Of a stretch of 64,000 nt of DNA, positions 46,765 to 58,192 are shown in pieces. Positions within the stretch are counted from its first letter, which is position 1. Every line of letters starts with the position of its first letter. The DNA lies in contig CM037593.1 in assembly GCA_021018995.1 (NCBI GenBank), positions 17,698,088 through 17,762,087 on the forward strand. Reading direction: 5' to 3'. The stretch is from Chloranthus sessilifolius (taxonomy: Eukaryota; Streptophyta; Magnoliopsida; Chloranthales; Chloranthaceae). The position numbers and the translations under genes are program-made. Below the pieces are notes generated by a model. It saw only the letters and a program-made list of their open reading frames with translations. It was not told where the DNA came from and did no database searches.

Positions 46765-46865
46765 AAGATAGCTCGGCGCGCAGCTGGTCGATTTGGGTAA
46801 AAGTGAAACTATAGGGTCTCTGCAGTAAAAGGGACATTTGACAGGGTCGGTCAGGTAAATTTCCC
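46765..46865 (-). repeat. Right terminal inverted repeat of the MULE
   Basis: Inverse of 37612-37720. On the minus strand it lies directly upstream of the ULP-like gene leader, so it probably includes that gene's promoter, as MULE ends often do. Confidence 0.85.
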
Positions 46866-46874
46866 AAACAACTA

Positions 46875-47778
46875 ACGCCATTTTTTCTTTCGAAACAGTG
46901 CCCCCACATACTGGAATTGGAGCAGTCATACATATCAATACATGTATAGCACTGATTAATTTTTATGAATAATTACAATGTTGTTCTTGCCAAGAAATTT
47001 CCATTATTTTTTATTAGGCATCCAACATGTGCATGGAGAATGCGTATAAAAAATGGGCCTGAATTGGCCTGTTTGTTTGCGGAGCATTTTCATAATTATA
47101 AATGTTTTCGGCCTTTTTTGTAATAATAATATAAATGGGGCGTGTTTTCGTACTTTTCTCTTATTTAAAACCATAAGGTAAACGGAATGGTCTTTCCGAT
47201 ATTCATTGAAGAGCTCTCGACTTCCAGAGAAGCTGATCTACTTTTCTAGATCGAAGAATCTACCGAAATCGTTGATGATATGACACCTGATCGAAATAAG
47301 GAGATTGCTGGCGAGGAAAACTTATAGAGCTTGAAGATATCGGGCTACACATCAGAATTTTTTCGGAAAAGAGAGTCATTCTGTTGATAGATATGGATGC
47401 CTAATCTCTCAATTTTAAATTCAAATTTGGAATTGGAAACTTAGACTTAGTCTGTTGGGTGGAAATGTCAACCCTGAAAGAAGGTTTATCATAAATGGGC
47501 TATGTGGGCCTTTGACTTATGGACCTAGAGACGAGGAGGTTTTATTCCACCCCTGTTGATAGCAAGGTCTCTCTTAACGGTGAAAGATCTCCATTGATGT
47601 TTGAAATACAAGTGTTTGACCATAACCAAGAATCCTGATGAAGTCTTAGGGGGTGATGAATTATGATAAGATGGTGGGAATCTCTCTAGCGGGATTTGAA
47701 AGTGTAATTATTATTTTTTTTTTTTAATAACGTCATACATCATATAGACAATCTTAATGTGCCTTGCATATATAAGAG
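46875..47778. other. Unassigned DNA
   Basis: No gene or clear repeat recognised between the MULE and the H1 MITE. Confidence 0.5.
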
Positions 47779-47981
47779 GAGCAAGGGTTAGGTCCAACCA
47801 GGTTGAACCAGCTTTCGAGTTCAACCACATCTACAACCCATGGAAATAGGAGAATCTTGACTGCACGATATTGCCTAAAAAGTAAAAAATATGAAAATCA
47901 AGATTATCTCATATCCAAGGGCTACAGTTGTGGTTGAACTTGAAATCCGATTCAACATGGTGGGACCTGACCATTGCCCAT
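47779..47981. mobile_element. Hairpin MITE, family H1 copy 3 (most complete)
   Basis: The left end GAGCAAGGGTTAGGTCCAAC is the inverse of GGTGGGACCTGACCATTGCCC at the right. Arms of about 80 bp contain TTCGAGTTCAACCACAT / TGTGGTTGAACTTGAAATCC. Related to 3894 and 30484. Confidence 0.82.
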
Positions 47982-48164
47982 CGTAGAAAGTGACAATTAA
48001 GGAGCATCACTTAGGGAATAAATCTCACACAACAAAGCACTCACATATAAATTTCACACAACAATACTCACATTATCAATATAAGTGAGGAAGCCAATGT
48101 GGTGTGTAAAACCCACAACCTCAAGCCTCACAAAGGAGGGAAGATACCAACTGAGCCAAGGTAT

Positions 48165-48420
48165 AAAAAATCGGCCGAAATTGATACGTATCGGTTTTCG
48201 GCCAAAATGATACTTCTCGATATACCGTATCGGTATCACCGATACGTCTCAGTTTCAACCGAGACTTTTAGATTTTTTTTTTTTTAAATAGCCGATATGT
48301 ATCGGCCTCGAGCAAACCGATACCCAAGGTATAAAAAATCGGCCAATACCGATACACATCGCCGACGCGTATTGGTTTCTCGGCAAACTGATACGTGTCG
48401 ACACCGATACGTATAAGGTA
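48165..48420. mobile_element. CGATACGTATCG-type elements, two partial copies
   Basis: CCAAGGTATAAAAAATCGGCC starts at about 48163 and recurs at about 48325. Both copies run into ACCGATAC / GTATCGG palindromes. A further fragment lies at 49040-49070, next to the viral insertion. Confidence 0.65.
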
Positions 48421-48429
48421 TCCATCTCA

Positions 48430-49030
48430 GATTTTGGTTTTTGGTTTATTTGTTTTTTATAATACGTTTTTCAGTTGTTTTAGCTTTTCTTTGTTTTATA
48501 ATGATTTTTATAACATTTTTTTGTGTTGTCAATCTTCTCACACGACACTGCATACGTTGGCTTTTTCTGTGCTGTCAATCTCGCCGGTGCATACTTATTA
48601 CAGGGAAAAGGGTTCTTTTGGTCGCACCCACCTGTTTAATTACTAAAAGCGCCACATATCGAACCCCTAAAATATTGTTGATTGCATTAGATCGGATGAT
48701 AGAGGTCATATTTCACCCATATATTTTACAAAATAGATCTTGCGATTATGGCACACCTATCATACACCCTCAAACGTGATTTCAAGGGATTAGGAACATG
48801 GGCGCTTTGAGTAAATAAGTGGGCACCAACATGGTTACCCGGGTTAGGAAGTTTCGGCTAAACTTGCGCTGATTTTCCTATAGTTCTTTTGTGTTGTCAC
48901 GTCAATTGTCTCTATTTAAAATAGTTTTATATATTATGCAATTAAAAATTGACAGTTTTTGCTGTATACATCTTTTCTAATTTTCAAATGAACAAATATT
49001 AGAAGTATAGCCTATGTATGGGATACTGTA
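48430..49030. other. AT-rich DNA with half of a hairpin MITE
   Basis: 48650-48810 resembles one arm and the centre of the MITE at 22310-22700 (GATCGGATGATAGAGGTCAT, CACACCTATCAT, CAAACGTGATTT, GGGCGCTT). The rest is unassigned. Confidence 0.5.
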
Positions 49031-49135
49031 CCACACAGTCTACCCCATGGACCGATACGTATCGGTATCAACATATTTGTATTGGCATCAGGAAAACTCA
49101 AACACTAACACAAACACTAACTCAACCTTAACTTA

Positions 49136-49148
49136 GGCTCTGATACCA
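49136..49148 (-). other. Pararetrovirus primer-binding site (tRNA-Met)
   Basis: On the minus strand the site reads TGGTATCAGAGCC, the standard match to the initiator tRNA-Met 3' end used by the family. A TATA-like CTATAAATTGG lies about 80 bp upstream on the same strand (about 49216-49228), placed as expected for the pregenomic promoter. Confidence 0.85.
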
Positions 49149-49599
49149 TTTACAAAAGAGTGGAATTCACTTAAAGACTCGATATCCCAAAATGGCTAGG
49201 AACATACCAATTTATAGACTTTTAAGACTTGTAGTGATTCATCGAATCTTGCTTTTTCAAAAGAAAGATAAGATTCGATTTTACAAATAAAAAAGCCAAT
49301 TTTTCTTTACAAAAGAAGTATCAAATCAGCTTTAGCTTTTTCTAAAGTAGACTTTGATTCGCTTTACTTCTTTGCAGGCGAAGAGTAGTAGCCACGTGTC
49401 CTGGATAAGCTGGAATCGATCAAGGTACTTTACTTTTGGTAATAGTGGGGTGGTCTACTATGCTTCTATACGATTCTCTAGGTTGTGATAGTATACTGAA
49501 TCTTCTGAAGCAAGACTGTCACGAGTTTTATTGTCCTATGCGGCTTCTTCTTCTTCATCGAGCATTATAGTTTCAATCTCAAGGTTTTTTAGAAGATCT

Positions 49600-50905
49600 C
49601 GAGATCTTTTCTCGTATCAAATTTCTTCAACAGTTCTTCTACCTCTGATATTTGTTCAAGAGTCCTCATATACTCGATGGGAAAATTTGTGGTGAAAATT
49701 CTTCGTCCATCAATAATATTGAAATTATTTTTCGCAATGATAATTTGTCGAGCCATTTGTGAGAAAATCTTCAGATTTCTTATCTAATATGACTTTGGGT
49801 TAAGTGCTAAGACGGTTGTTTTTGTCATAGGATAATCATATTCTTTATGAAGAAATTCGTATTCTCTGATTAGGTCCAAAAATCATATCTGATAGGGTTG
49901 AAAGAAGTTTTCCCTTAATCTCCATCCGACCGTACTTGTAATCCAGAAGCTATAATAAACAGTTTCATTTAACTGTTTGATGACATGATGAATCATGATT
50001 TTGATTATCATGGGAAATTCTATTATTAGACGTCTTGAGAAGATGATGTGTTTCATCATTCCCCAATCAATACATTCTTTCAAGTCACACGGATGAAGTT
50101 TCGTAAAGAAAGATAATTTTGAAAGTTCTACTCTGTCATAGAACGTGACATGTTTAGAATGTCTGAATAAAATTTATTACATTTTATCATCATGATCTTC
50201 TATAATGGATATTATGGTTTTGTTGATATCATCTGGAAGAATATGTTTGAATTTTTCAAACATACAAATTCATTTAAATTTATGAAATTTGGGATTTGAA
50301 AAATGTGAATCTAATAACTCCGCCATTTCAAAAAAATGATTTGTTTTTTGAAGATCAAAATCTTCAGATTCTCATGTAATATCTTTTACAAGAGAATAGG
50401 AACATTCTTGCAATTTTTACAGTTGGTCTTCCTTATATCTTTTGTTTTTAGAGCTAAGGTGGTCATGCTTTTGCGAAATTATTTTTTATCATTTAAAATA
50501 TGATTTTTCCATACTTCATTTAAAACATAATAGATCTAAATAAAAAATTTATGGATTGAAAAAATCTAGGTTATCAGAGATTCTGGTCTTTACTCGTTGT
50601 TGGGTTGATTCAAATAAGGCAACAACTTGTTTGGCTTCGTTTACAGACAAATGCGTAGTAGTTTGATGAAATAGAATGCTTCTTTAGCTTCGTTTAAAAT
50701 GTCATGCACTTGGTAGCAAGAATTTGGAAAGTTTGTTAATTGTTTTTTACATACTAACCATGACATGTAAATTTCAGGCTTGTGACATTTTAGGACTACA
50801 TAAACTTTTCTCTGAGATGATAAAGGTTTTTCTTCATTCTCCCATTTTGCCTTTTTAACAATTGTTGACCAATATGATGGAATTTTTTCCATCTCCTGCA
50901 AGGCA
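49600..50905 (-). pseudogene. Viroplasmin/transactivator (TAV)-like gene of the pararetrovirus, broken
   Basis: The frame at 50641-50901 contains KVYVVLKCHKPEIYMSW and the following FPNSCYQVHD-like stretch, recognisable as the caulimovirus viroplasmin domain (RNase H-like fold). In the family this protein forms inclusion bodies and lets ribosomes reinitiate on the polycistronic RNA. The rest of the region down to about 49600 is AT-rich and disrupted, with short frames only. It is the last gene before the promoter, as expected. Confidence 0.72.
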
Positions 50906-50929
50906 TAATTAGCAACATTAGTCCACTTG

Positions 50930-52210
50930 TTTTAGTGATATTATTATTGATTCTCTGCTTAGAAAATCAACTAAAATATTAGTAGTACCTTTAACATGCT
51001 TTATTTCAAAGGTATAAAGAGCAATTTGATTATACTATTTTAATCTTCTTCCATCTATAATATTTCTTTTATTTATTAAGAAATCTCTAACTGCTTATCA
51101 GTTCTTACAATAAAATTTTCATGAGCTAGATAAATATGAAATCTCTTAATAGCAAGTTTTATTACTAGTAATTCTTTTTCGAAATGATGTAATTCTATTC
51201 ATTTGGTTTAAATTTTTCAGAATAATATCTACATAAAAGTTCTTTACTTTATACTTTTTTGGTTAGAGGTGTTTTCCGTGATTTTATTCCATAAGAATAA
51301 AGAGAATCTTTTTCTTCTCATTCTCATTCTTGAGATGGAATTGCTTTTAAGACATAGACATAGCCCCAACACAGATCTGAAGCATCTGTTTCCAAATGAG
51401 TTTATCTCCATTTTGCGGAAAATAAATTGTAGGATATTTTTGTATGTCTTGTTTAATTTGTCTTAATATAATTTTATCTTGTTATGTCCAAGAAAATTCT
51501 ACTTCTTTTTATAGTTTATTTATTAAAGGGATTTCCTTCTGTGCTAGATTTTTTAGAAAATTTTTACAATAATTTAAATTCCTAAAAGACTTTGTAACTG
51601 TTTTTTATCAGTTAATTCTTCAGAAAAATTTGTAAACTTGATAATGTGATCTTGTAATTTTAAACTATCATGATTTAAAAGAAGACCTAGAAATTCTATT
51701 GATTCTTTTTTAACTTCTATTTTTAAAGGTGAGAGAATAATCTCATTCTTTTGAAAGATTTTACACATTTATTTTAAATATATTTGATGTTCTTCTTTGA
51801 TTTTAAAGAATACAAGTATGTCGTTAATATAAACAACACAAAAATCTTTATATGGATGAAAAATAGAATCCATCCATCTTTGATATACCTGGGGGGCAGC
51901 GTTTAGTCCAAATGACATTACTGTCCATTGATAATGGCCACATGATATATTGAAAGCAGTTAATGCTTTGGATTCTTTGGTTAGTTTTAATTGCCAAAAT
52001 TTAAATTTACAGTCAAAACATCTTTTCTTGGTTAATCAAAACATCTTTTATTGAAATAAAGTATCCATCAAATTCAATATGCTCATTAAGTCTTTTATAG
52101 TTTAAGACCATTCTTGTTTTTCCTCTTTTGATTTCCGCATGTTTGCGTACAAGAAATACAGGGCTTGAATGAGGACTTTTAATAGGTTCAATGAGTTTTT
52201 TTCTCAAGTA
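50930..52210 (-). pseudogene. Reverse transcriptase-RNase H of the pararetrovirus, broken
   Basis: RT motifs run from about 52207 (VFLVRKHAE, TRMVLNYKRLN) to the active-site region at about 51820, which reads YINDIL where the family has YxDD. The connection region (51574-51768) has SIEFLGLLLNHD. RNase H starts with TDASD at about 51380 and ends near 50960 with a HVKGTTN...LVDFLSRE-like tail. Frames change several times and stops occur. Role in the family: converting pregenomic RNA to DNA. Confidence 0.88.
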
Positions 52211-52398
52211 ACTCCTTTATTTGCTTTTCAAATTTATCTATATCTATTTTAGTATAAATCATAAGTTTTACTCGTATTATAATAGTAAAATCTTTTAATT
52301 TAAGACTACAATAACGAGAGTTTCTATTCCAGAGTTTTAGTGGATCTTCACTAAAGTTTCTTTTAAGAATAGAATAAAGCCAATGATTTGGTTCCATG

Positions 52399-52755
52399 CT
52401 AGCTTGGCGCAAAACTTTTATCACATTTGATTTTATGAACCTGTAGGAGAGGTATTTGAACCAGTTCTTTATTTAAAGCGAGACCAATAGAACCAATGTT
52501 AAGGTTAATTGGTAAGTAGGCTGTGAGAAAGTTATTGTCTGATAAAAAAATCTCTATGCATATTTGGGAAGCAAGAATTTTTGAAATAATAAATTTTTTA
52601 TCATTAAACCAAATTGAAATATTTTTCGCTTTTAATTCAATGGTAGTTTGTTTACCTTCAATTCCTTTTACAAAAATCGGGTGCTTTATTTTAACCCATT
52701 TTTCAAGTGGTAGCGCGTCGTATCTACAAGCACCAATTGTTGCTCTTGTATCCAT
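52399..52755 (-). pseudogene. Pararetroviral aspartic protease region
   Basis: The frame begins with MDTRATIGACRY, where the retropepsin-like D-T/S-G motif reads D-T-R, so the Gly is altered. It lies directly upstream of the reverse transcriptase, the normal order in the polyprotein. In the family this enzyme cleaves the viral polyproteins. Confidence 0.75.
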
Positions 52756-52899
52756 AAAGACACATAGACTATATGATTTATAGTATTAGAACATAAAATT
52801 TCCTCGAACATAAGTATATCATCTTTTACTAAAGCTTGGGAAAACAGTATTTCCGCATTTTTTGTTTGGAAGTGATAAATGTTAAAAGTTTCGATTTAA

Positions 52900-53950
52900 T
52901 CAGTGTTTTGATGAGGTTGGGATTATGTTCATGGTAGAATAGGAACTCGCACAATTTTTAATGCAATATGTGAAATCTGATTTGATTCACCAGATGTAGA
53001 TGGGTGAGAATCAATACTATTGCGTGCAGTATTCCATTCATCTGTATCATTATTTTGAGAACGGAAGGAGATAGAACGATTGTCTCTGAAATATAAATTT
53101 TTTCCTAAAGCCTGTATTTTCATAATCTGTGATTGAGATTTTGGTTTTGTATCTATCAAATCTTCAAATAACCAATGTTTTAGTATTTGTAAGTCTTTTC
53201 AGTTAATTAATCTTGGTCTGATCTTAGAGTCATATGGTCTTGATTCAAATATTTCGATCAAATTTTTATTTGAATTATCATGAATTTTTGTTATAGGTTT
53301 GGATGTTAAATCATGTTCAGTATGCCACTGTATGGCTAAATTATGAGAATCTTGTTTCATTTCTGATCCTTTGGTTTGAATTTTTATTTTTATTTTTATT
53401 GTATTTTCAATATTAGAGTTTTCTAGAGAAATAAAGTAATTTGGTTTGATGTTGAACCAAACAACACCATATGCAAGATTTGATTAAATGCCTCCTATTA
53501 AGGAATGTAGGGGATTCAATAGGTTTTTATCTAAGACCACAGCAAGTATAGGAGCGTCTATACATTGCCTGAATAATCCAATCATACAAATATGTATTAA
53601 TCTTATGTGAATGTATCTTATTTTAGGATGATCTTTTTTCCATCTTAAAATTTTCTTTTTGTCAAATAGTTATTTTCGCTATTAGATTTGTTATACTTTT
53701 AGCGATTGTATTATCATTAAAAGCTTCAAATATTCGTTTAAACAATATCTTATCAATAGAAGAGATTTTATATATTTCTTCTTTATTGATTTTGTTTCTT
53801 TTAATTTTCAGTTCTCTAAGTTGTTCTTCAGAGAAGGTTATTTCTTTTCCAATTACATCTTTTAATATAAACATTTGATGTTCTTTGAGGGTTTCGAAAA
53901 TGTTCATCATAAATATGATTTCACTTGGATCTATATAAGAGTTTGTTTAT
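52900..53950 (-). pseudogene. Movement-protein-like segment of the pararetrovirus, fragmented
   Basis: Frames at 53662-53910 and 52929-53159, with the sequence between, lie between coat protein and protease. The piece near 53160-53360 reads through HDNSNKNLIEIFE and PYDSKIRPRLIN before a stop. Placement and general character suggest the 30K-type movement protein, but I see no motif that proves it. If correct, the coat-then-movement order supports a cavemovirus/solendovirus-like layout. Confidence 0.45.
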
Positions 53951-54049
53951 GATTCAGATTCTAATTCATAAATGATAGTGTTATCATCACTTGATATATC
54001 TTCTCTAAAATAAACATATAGATATTTAATCATTTTACTTATATTTTTT

Positions 54050-55260
54050 TTCTTTTTTAGGCATTGAGGAGCATAATGATCTTCTTCGTTATAAATAAAA
54101 TATCGACATTTTTTTTTTGTTGTGCTAGTTTTATCTGTATTTTTTTTTTCTTTATATATTTTTTATGTCTAAAAAATATTTTCTTTTTATTCTAAGGTTT
54201 TCATTTGAATCTTTTCTTCTTAAAACCTTTTTTGAATCCTTTTGGTTTAAGATTACAACCGATTTTCTAATTTTCTTGGAGAATTTTGGTACAATACTAT
54301 TTACCAAATGTTGAATTTGTTAGTTGGTTTTTTACTTATTTTCTGACATTTAATTCTAGACATCTTTCCGTTATTAATCATAAGACAAAGGTTATTCTTA
54401 ATCCTAAATTATATGGTTTAAATAATTTATTTATGAATTCAGGATATCCTTTTATATCTAATGCATCCCATGGAGTAGGTAATTTATTATAGAATTGTTC
54501 TAATCATTGCTTATGAATTGGGGGTTTTAATTGATAATAATATTTTTTGCATATATTGTAACATTCTTGAAATTGACAAATATTGCATAATTCAATTTTT
54601 GATAAAATAAAAATAGCATCTTCTTATAGATTTGTTTCTCTAGTATAACAACAAATATGATCTTTTATGATTATTGTATAATTTTTCAAAATGTTTTCAA
54701 GGTTTAGAAAACTTCCTAAAATTTTTTTTTTTGTTATTTTCCTTCAGTTGATTTTTCTCATTGTTTTAACAATTGCAAAACATCGCCTTGAAGTGTAGCT
54801 GCAATGTAATTGAGAAATCTTCTTTAGACCAGTTTATTTTCTGATTTGTAATGACTATGGACATGGATTGTGCCCAATCATTAATAACTTTTTCTTGATC
54901 TTTGATAAGAACATTTGTGAAATCAAGATAGATTCCTCATTGAGTAACAGATTGTTTGTTTAAATAATCTCTCCTGATATGTGTAGGAATTCGTTCTTCA
55001 GGTTTTGTTTCTGATGTAAAACTATCATCATTTGTATGAATATGTTCTTTTAAATATTCTTCTTGTTCTTCAAGAGTAAGAGTGTATAAATATTGTTCTA
55101 AATTTTCAAATCCTTCTAATGGTTCTTCACTTTTTCTTTTTCTGAGTGTAAGATTTTTACTTAGATCACTTGTTTGTGATGAGGTAGTCGATTCTGATTG
55201 TTCAGAATTAACATTAATAAAAGGATTATTTTTCGATTCAATTTCAATATTTATTTTCTG
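54050..55260 (-). pseudogene. Pararetroviral coat-protein region with degraded zinc knuckle
   Basis: At about 54110-54055 the minus strand encodes CRYFIYNEEDHYAPQC. The spacing is that of the CCHC knuckle of caulimovirid coat proteins, but the second Cys position is Tyr. Upstream (54130-55260) the sequence is lysine- and acidic-rich with many stops. In the family the knuckle binds RNA during capsid assembly. Confidence 0.7.
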
Positions 55261-56274
55261 ATTTTAAAAATAAGTTAAAAGAGGCTCATGTGATAAAGAA
55301 ACTTTCCTAAATTGTGATAAATTTTTATTTTTATCTTCTATATTCTTGGTAATAATCAAGAATTTCTTTTATATTTAAATATTCTTGGTAATTATAATTT
55401 TCTTGTATTTTAAAAGTTAATAAACTTTTTGAACTATAATACAGTCTTGGATTAGACATGTATTCGTCTATTATAGGGATTGGTTTAGGTTTGAGATTTA
55501 ATTGGTCTAATTTTTGTATTAAACTTTCTAATTTAAACTTGGTGTCTTACTTTAAATTCAAATCTACCAAATTTCCTTTTTTGGAAATCTGATTTTTAGT
55601 ATCCATTAATTTGTTATGGGTAGCATTTAGTTGTACTTCCATATCATCTTATTTTTTATATATCTTTTTTAATCATGTTGTAGTTATATCTAGGATACTA
55701 TTTATACAACCACTAATATTACTTATATTACTTTCAAAATTTCTATCAATATTGAAACAGTGCATAAAATCTTTTTTATTTTTATGTACCCATAAGCTCA
55801 TACAATCTATTAGTATTTCAAGTCATTGACTAAGTTTACTTGACGTTTCTGCTATTTTAATTAATAATGGTACCTAAAATCTCTTATAGTATTGATGGTG
55901 CTTAAATCGTATCCAACAAGACAAAAGCCATTTCCGTTCACCCGAACAATCTTTTAAGGAATATGAGCTTTTCGATATAATAAGTATATGAATTTTATAT
56001 CAATTAAACTGGTAAAAAGACATTGTAAATTTAATCAAAAGACCTTTTTTTAAAAAAAAAATTAGGTAAGACTTAGTTATATAAATAAAAAGAGTCATTA
56101 ACCAACAATATATAATAAAATTTAATATAATAAGAAATATATATATACCATACGTAAAATATAATATCTGCATTAAAATAGATGGATTGCATACTTCAAT
56201 TTTCAAGCCTTCAAGCTTCAAACTTCCAACACAAATTCAAACACTAACACAAACACTAACTCAACCTTAACTTA

Positions 56275-56288
56275 GGCTTTTGATACCA
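56275..56288 (-). other. Second primer-binding-site copy (terminal redundancy)
   Basis: Same site as 49136 with one inserted base, in a nearly identical context. Its presence defines the 7,139-bp unit. Confidence 0.8.
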
Positions 56289-56310
56289 TTTACAAAAGGG
56301 CGAAATTCAC

Positions 56311-56646
56311 TAGGAGACCATAATTTAAAATTCCTAAAAGATTTTGTAATTGTTTTTTATCAATTAATTCTTCAGGAAAATCTTTAATCTCCCTGATAAT
56401 GTGATCTTGTAATTTTAAATCATCATGATTTAAAATAAGTCCTACAAATTCTATTAATTCTTTTTCAACTTTTATTTTTAAAGGTGAGAGAATAATTTCA
56501 CTCTTTTGGAAGAAATCACACATTTGTTTTAACTGTTTTTTATATTCTCTGATTTTAGAGAATAAAGTATATTGTTAATATAGACAACACAAAAATCTTT
56601 ATCTGGATGAAAAATAAAATCCATCCATCTTTAATATATATGAGGG
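56311..56646 (-). pseudogene. Second, rearranged reverse transcriptase fragment
   Basis: Diverged copy of 51574-51890 carrying the same IEFVG-LILNHD region and the active-site area, which here reads YINN. It is joined directly beside the duplicated primer site, so it is out of genome order. The end near 56646 passes abruptly into non-viral sequence. Confidence 0.85.
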
Positions 56647-57416
56647 GCTAGACTCTCAGTGTGCAAGTATTTGTCAACAAGATTTTGGAATCTAGTTTTG
56701 GGCCTAGCACTTTGAGGGTCTGAGTCAATAATTTCATCTAGATGGGCCAAGGGGTAAGGTTGGAAACTCGAAGTCCCTAAAAATCCTTCTTTGACTTAAA
56801 ACATGGAATTTTCAAGATGATGAATCCGTTCGTAACCTAGTGACATCAGAGAAAATGAGTGATTCTACAAAACCTAATGTAAGTCAAAGGCAAAATGCCT
56901 ATCCAATAGAGAGCTTGCTTCAACCATTGGGATTTGTCAAAAACGGATATCAATGGATCAGGTTGGGTCAAGAAACCCGAATTGACCCATTAGGAGTGGG
57001 ATTTAGGCATAGAATCCTGACCTGATTATTAGTTGGGTTGGATTCACTCCAGAGTTTTCAACCCGGCTCAATAGCAAGAACCAACCCGATCCAATACAGG
57101 AGGAGTTGCTTGAAAAAAAAATTGTTAGGACTAAGTTAGAGTAATGGTTAGGGCTCTCAATGGATCGGGTTGGCCCATATTTCAACACAGATTTGATGCA
57201 AAAAAGTGAGGTTGTAGGTGTGTAAGCCCGACATGACCCGGCCTGGGTTAACCCTAACCAGGCCTAGACAAGATATCCTAACACTTGGCCCAGACTCGGC
57301 TAGGTTTTTATATAAAAAAAGTTATTAGAAAGCCTTCTATTATTATAGTTTAGTAAATAATAAATTAAAAAAGCCCAAACCCGACCCGACCTTACTTCCC
57401 TAGGGCCGGGTTAGAT
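56647..57416. repeat. Non-viral DNA with AACCCGACCCGACC-type degenerate repeat
   Basis: CCCGACC, GGTTGGGT and related words recur from about 56960 to 57416. No gene is supported. The same word family flanks the next element on both sides. Confidence 0.55.
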
Positions 57417-57426
57417 CTGGGTACAT

Positions 57427-57718
57427 CCATGATTGTAAAGGTCACGCTATAGTCTCGCTATGGCTTCGCTATGGGGATGACGATGAGAAATACCATATAA
57501 AATCAAATAGTCATGATGGATAAATAGCGACGTCATAGCTTCCTCATGACGGAATAGCATTATGGCGTCACTATGCACACTATTTTATTTTTTAGATAAT
57601 AGCGTATAATACTTATAAGTTATGACATTTTTATAATATATAAGTTACAAAAGTTAACTTACAAGTCACAAAATCTCAACTTATAAGTTACAAAATCCTC
57701 GACACAGACACACACACA

Positions 57719-57754
<36 letters not shown>

Positions 57755-58157
57755 ATAGCAACTACCAACACCAGCGTCACCGAAACCTCAGCGTCGGCGA
57801 AACTAACGTATGTGTACTTAATATTTCATATTTTTTAATATTCTATATTTGTTGATATTTCATATTTATTTATATATACTTACCATGTTGATGTTTCATA
57901 TTTGATTTATATTTATTGATATTTGTTTACTCCTAGAATATGAAATCCTTAATATTAGAATTAAAGTATGATGCTTTAGTAGTTGAATTTTTTCTTATAA
58001 AAAAAAAATATATATAAAAAGAATACTACTAATTAATAGGATAAAATATTTTTTTTTAAAATTATAATAATAAATAGCATCGTCATGGCTTCGCTATGGT
58101 CACATCATGGCGTAACAAGCATCTTCGCTATGACCTCGTCACACCGCCTTAACTATC
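57427..58157. mobile_element. MULE-like element, 10-bp flanking repeat CTGGGTACAT
   Basis: CTGGGTACAT is present at 57417-57426 and 58158-58167; nine of these bases would be a Mutator-type duplication. The ends ATGATTGTAAAGGTCACGCT and its imperfect inverse TGTGACG...CCTTAACTATC (complement) contain repeated GCTATGGC / GTCATAGC words. A (CA)n(CT)n microsatellite lies at 57706-57751. No coding capacity. Confidence 0.68.
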
Positions 58158-58192
58158 CTGGGTACATGTAGGCTCGGGTTGAAAGTAACCGG

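Larger units (their letters stand above)
37612..46865. mobile_element. Complete 9,254-bp ULP-type MULE, perfect 9-bp TSD AAACAACTA
   Basis: The left end GGAAAATTTACCTGATTGAC and the right end GGTCGGTCAGGTAAATTTCCC are inverted copies, and the match continues through CAGAGACCCTATAGTTTTAC. AAACAACTA lies exactly at 37603-37611 and 46866-46874. The element carries a plus-strand MULE transposase gene and a minus-strand multi-exon gene with a Ulp1/C48-like domain, converging near 41.2-41.7 kb. ULP-like genes in MULEs are known from Kaonashi-type elements of Arabidopsis and CUMULE of melon. Both genes contain stops and frameshifts, so this copy is not autonomous now, but the perfect TSD suggests a fairly recent insertion. 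Confidence 0.93.
49099..56646 (-). mobile_element. Endogenous pararetrovirus (Caulimoviridae), one genome unit plus a rearranged RT fragment
   Basis: All domains are on the minus strand in the order coat protein, movement-protein-like segment, protease, reverse transcriptase, RNase H, viroplasmin/TAV. A primer-binding-site region near 49136 recurs near 56275, about 7,139 bp away, in a nearly identical stretch of about 75 bp. That spacing fits a circular genome of the family (about 7-8 kb). Beyond 56312 a second copy of part of the reverse transcriptase (partner of 51574-51890) is joined on and ends near 56646. Coat before movement protein, with a viroplasmin gene at the end, resembles cavemoviruses and solendoviruses; genus placement is an inference. 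Many stops and frameshifts: inactive. Confidence 0.9.

Noticed and set aside
49130-49150. A Copia retrotransposon primer site
   Set aside because: The same tRNA-Met site is used by pararetroviruses, and the surrounding domains (viroplasmin, coat knuckle) and absence of LTRs fix the viral reading.
56840-57025. 61-aa plus-strand ORF beside the virus
   Set aside because: Short, overlaps the CCCGACC-type repeat, and shows no domain.
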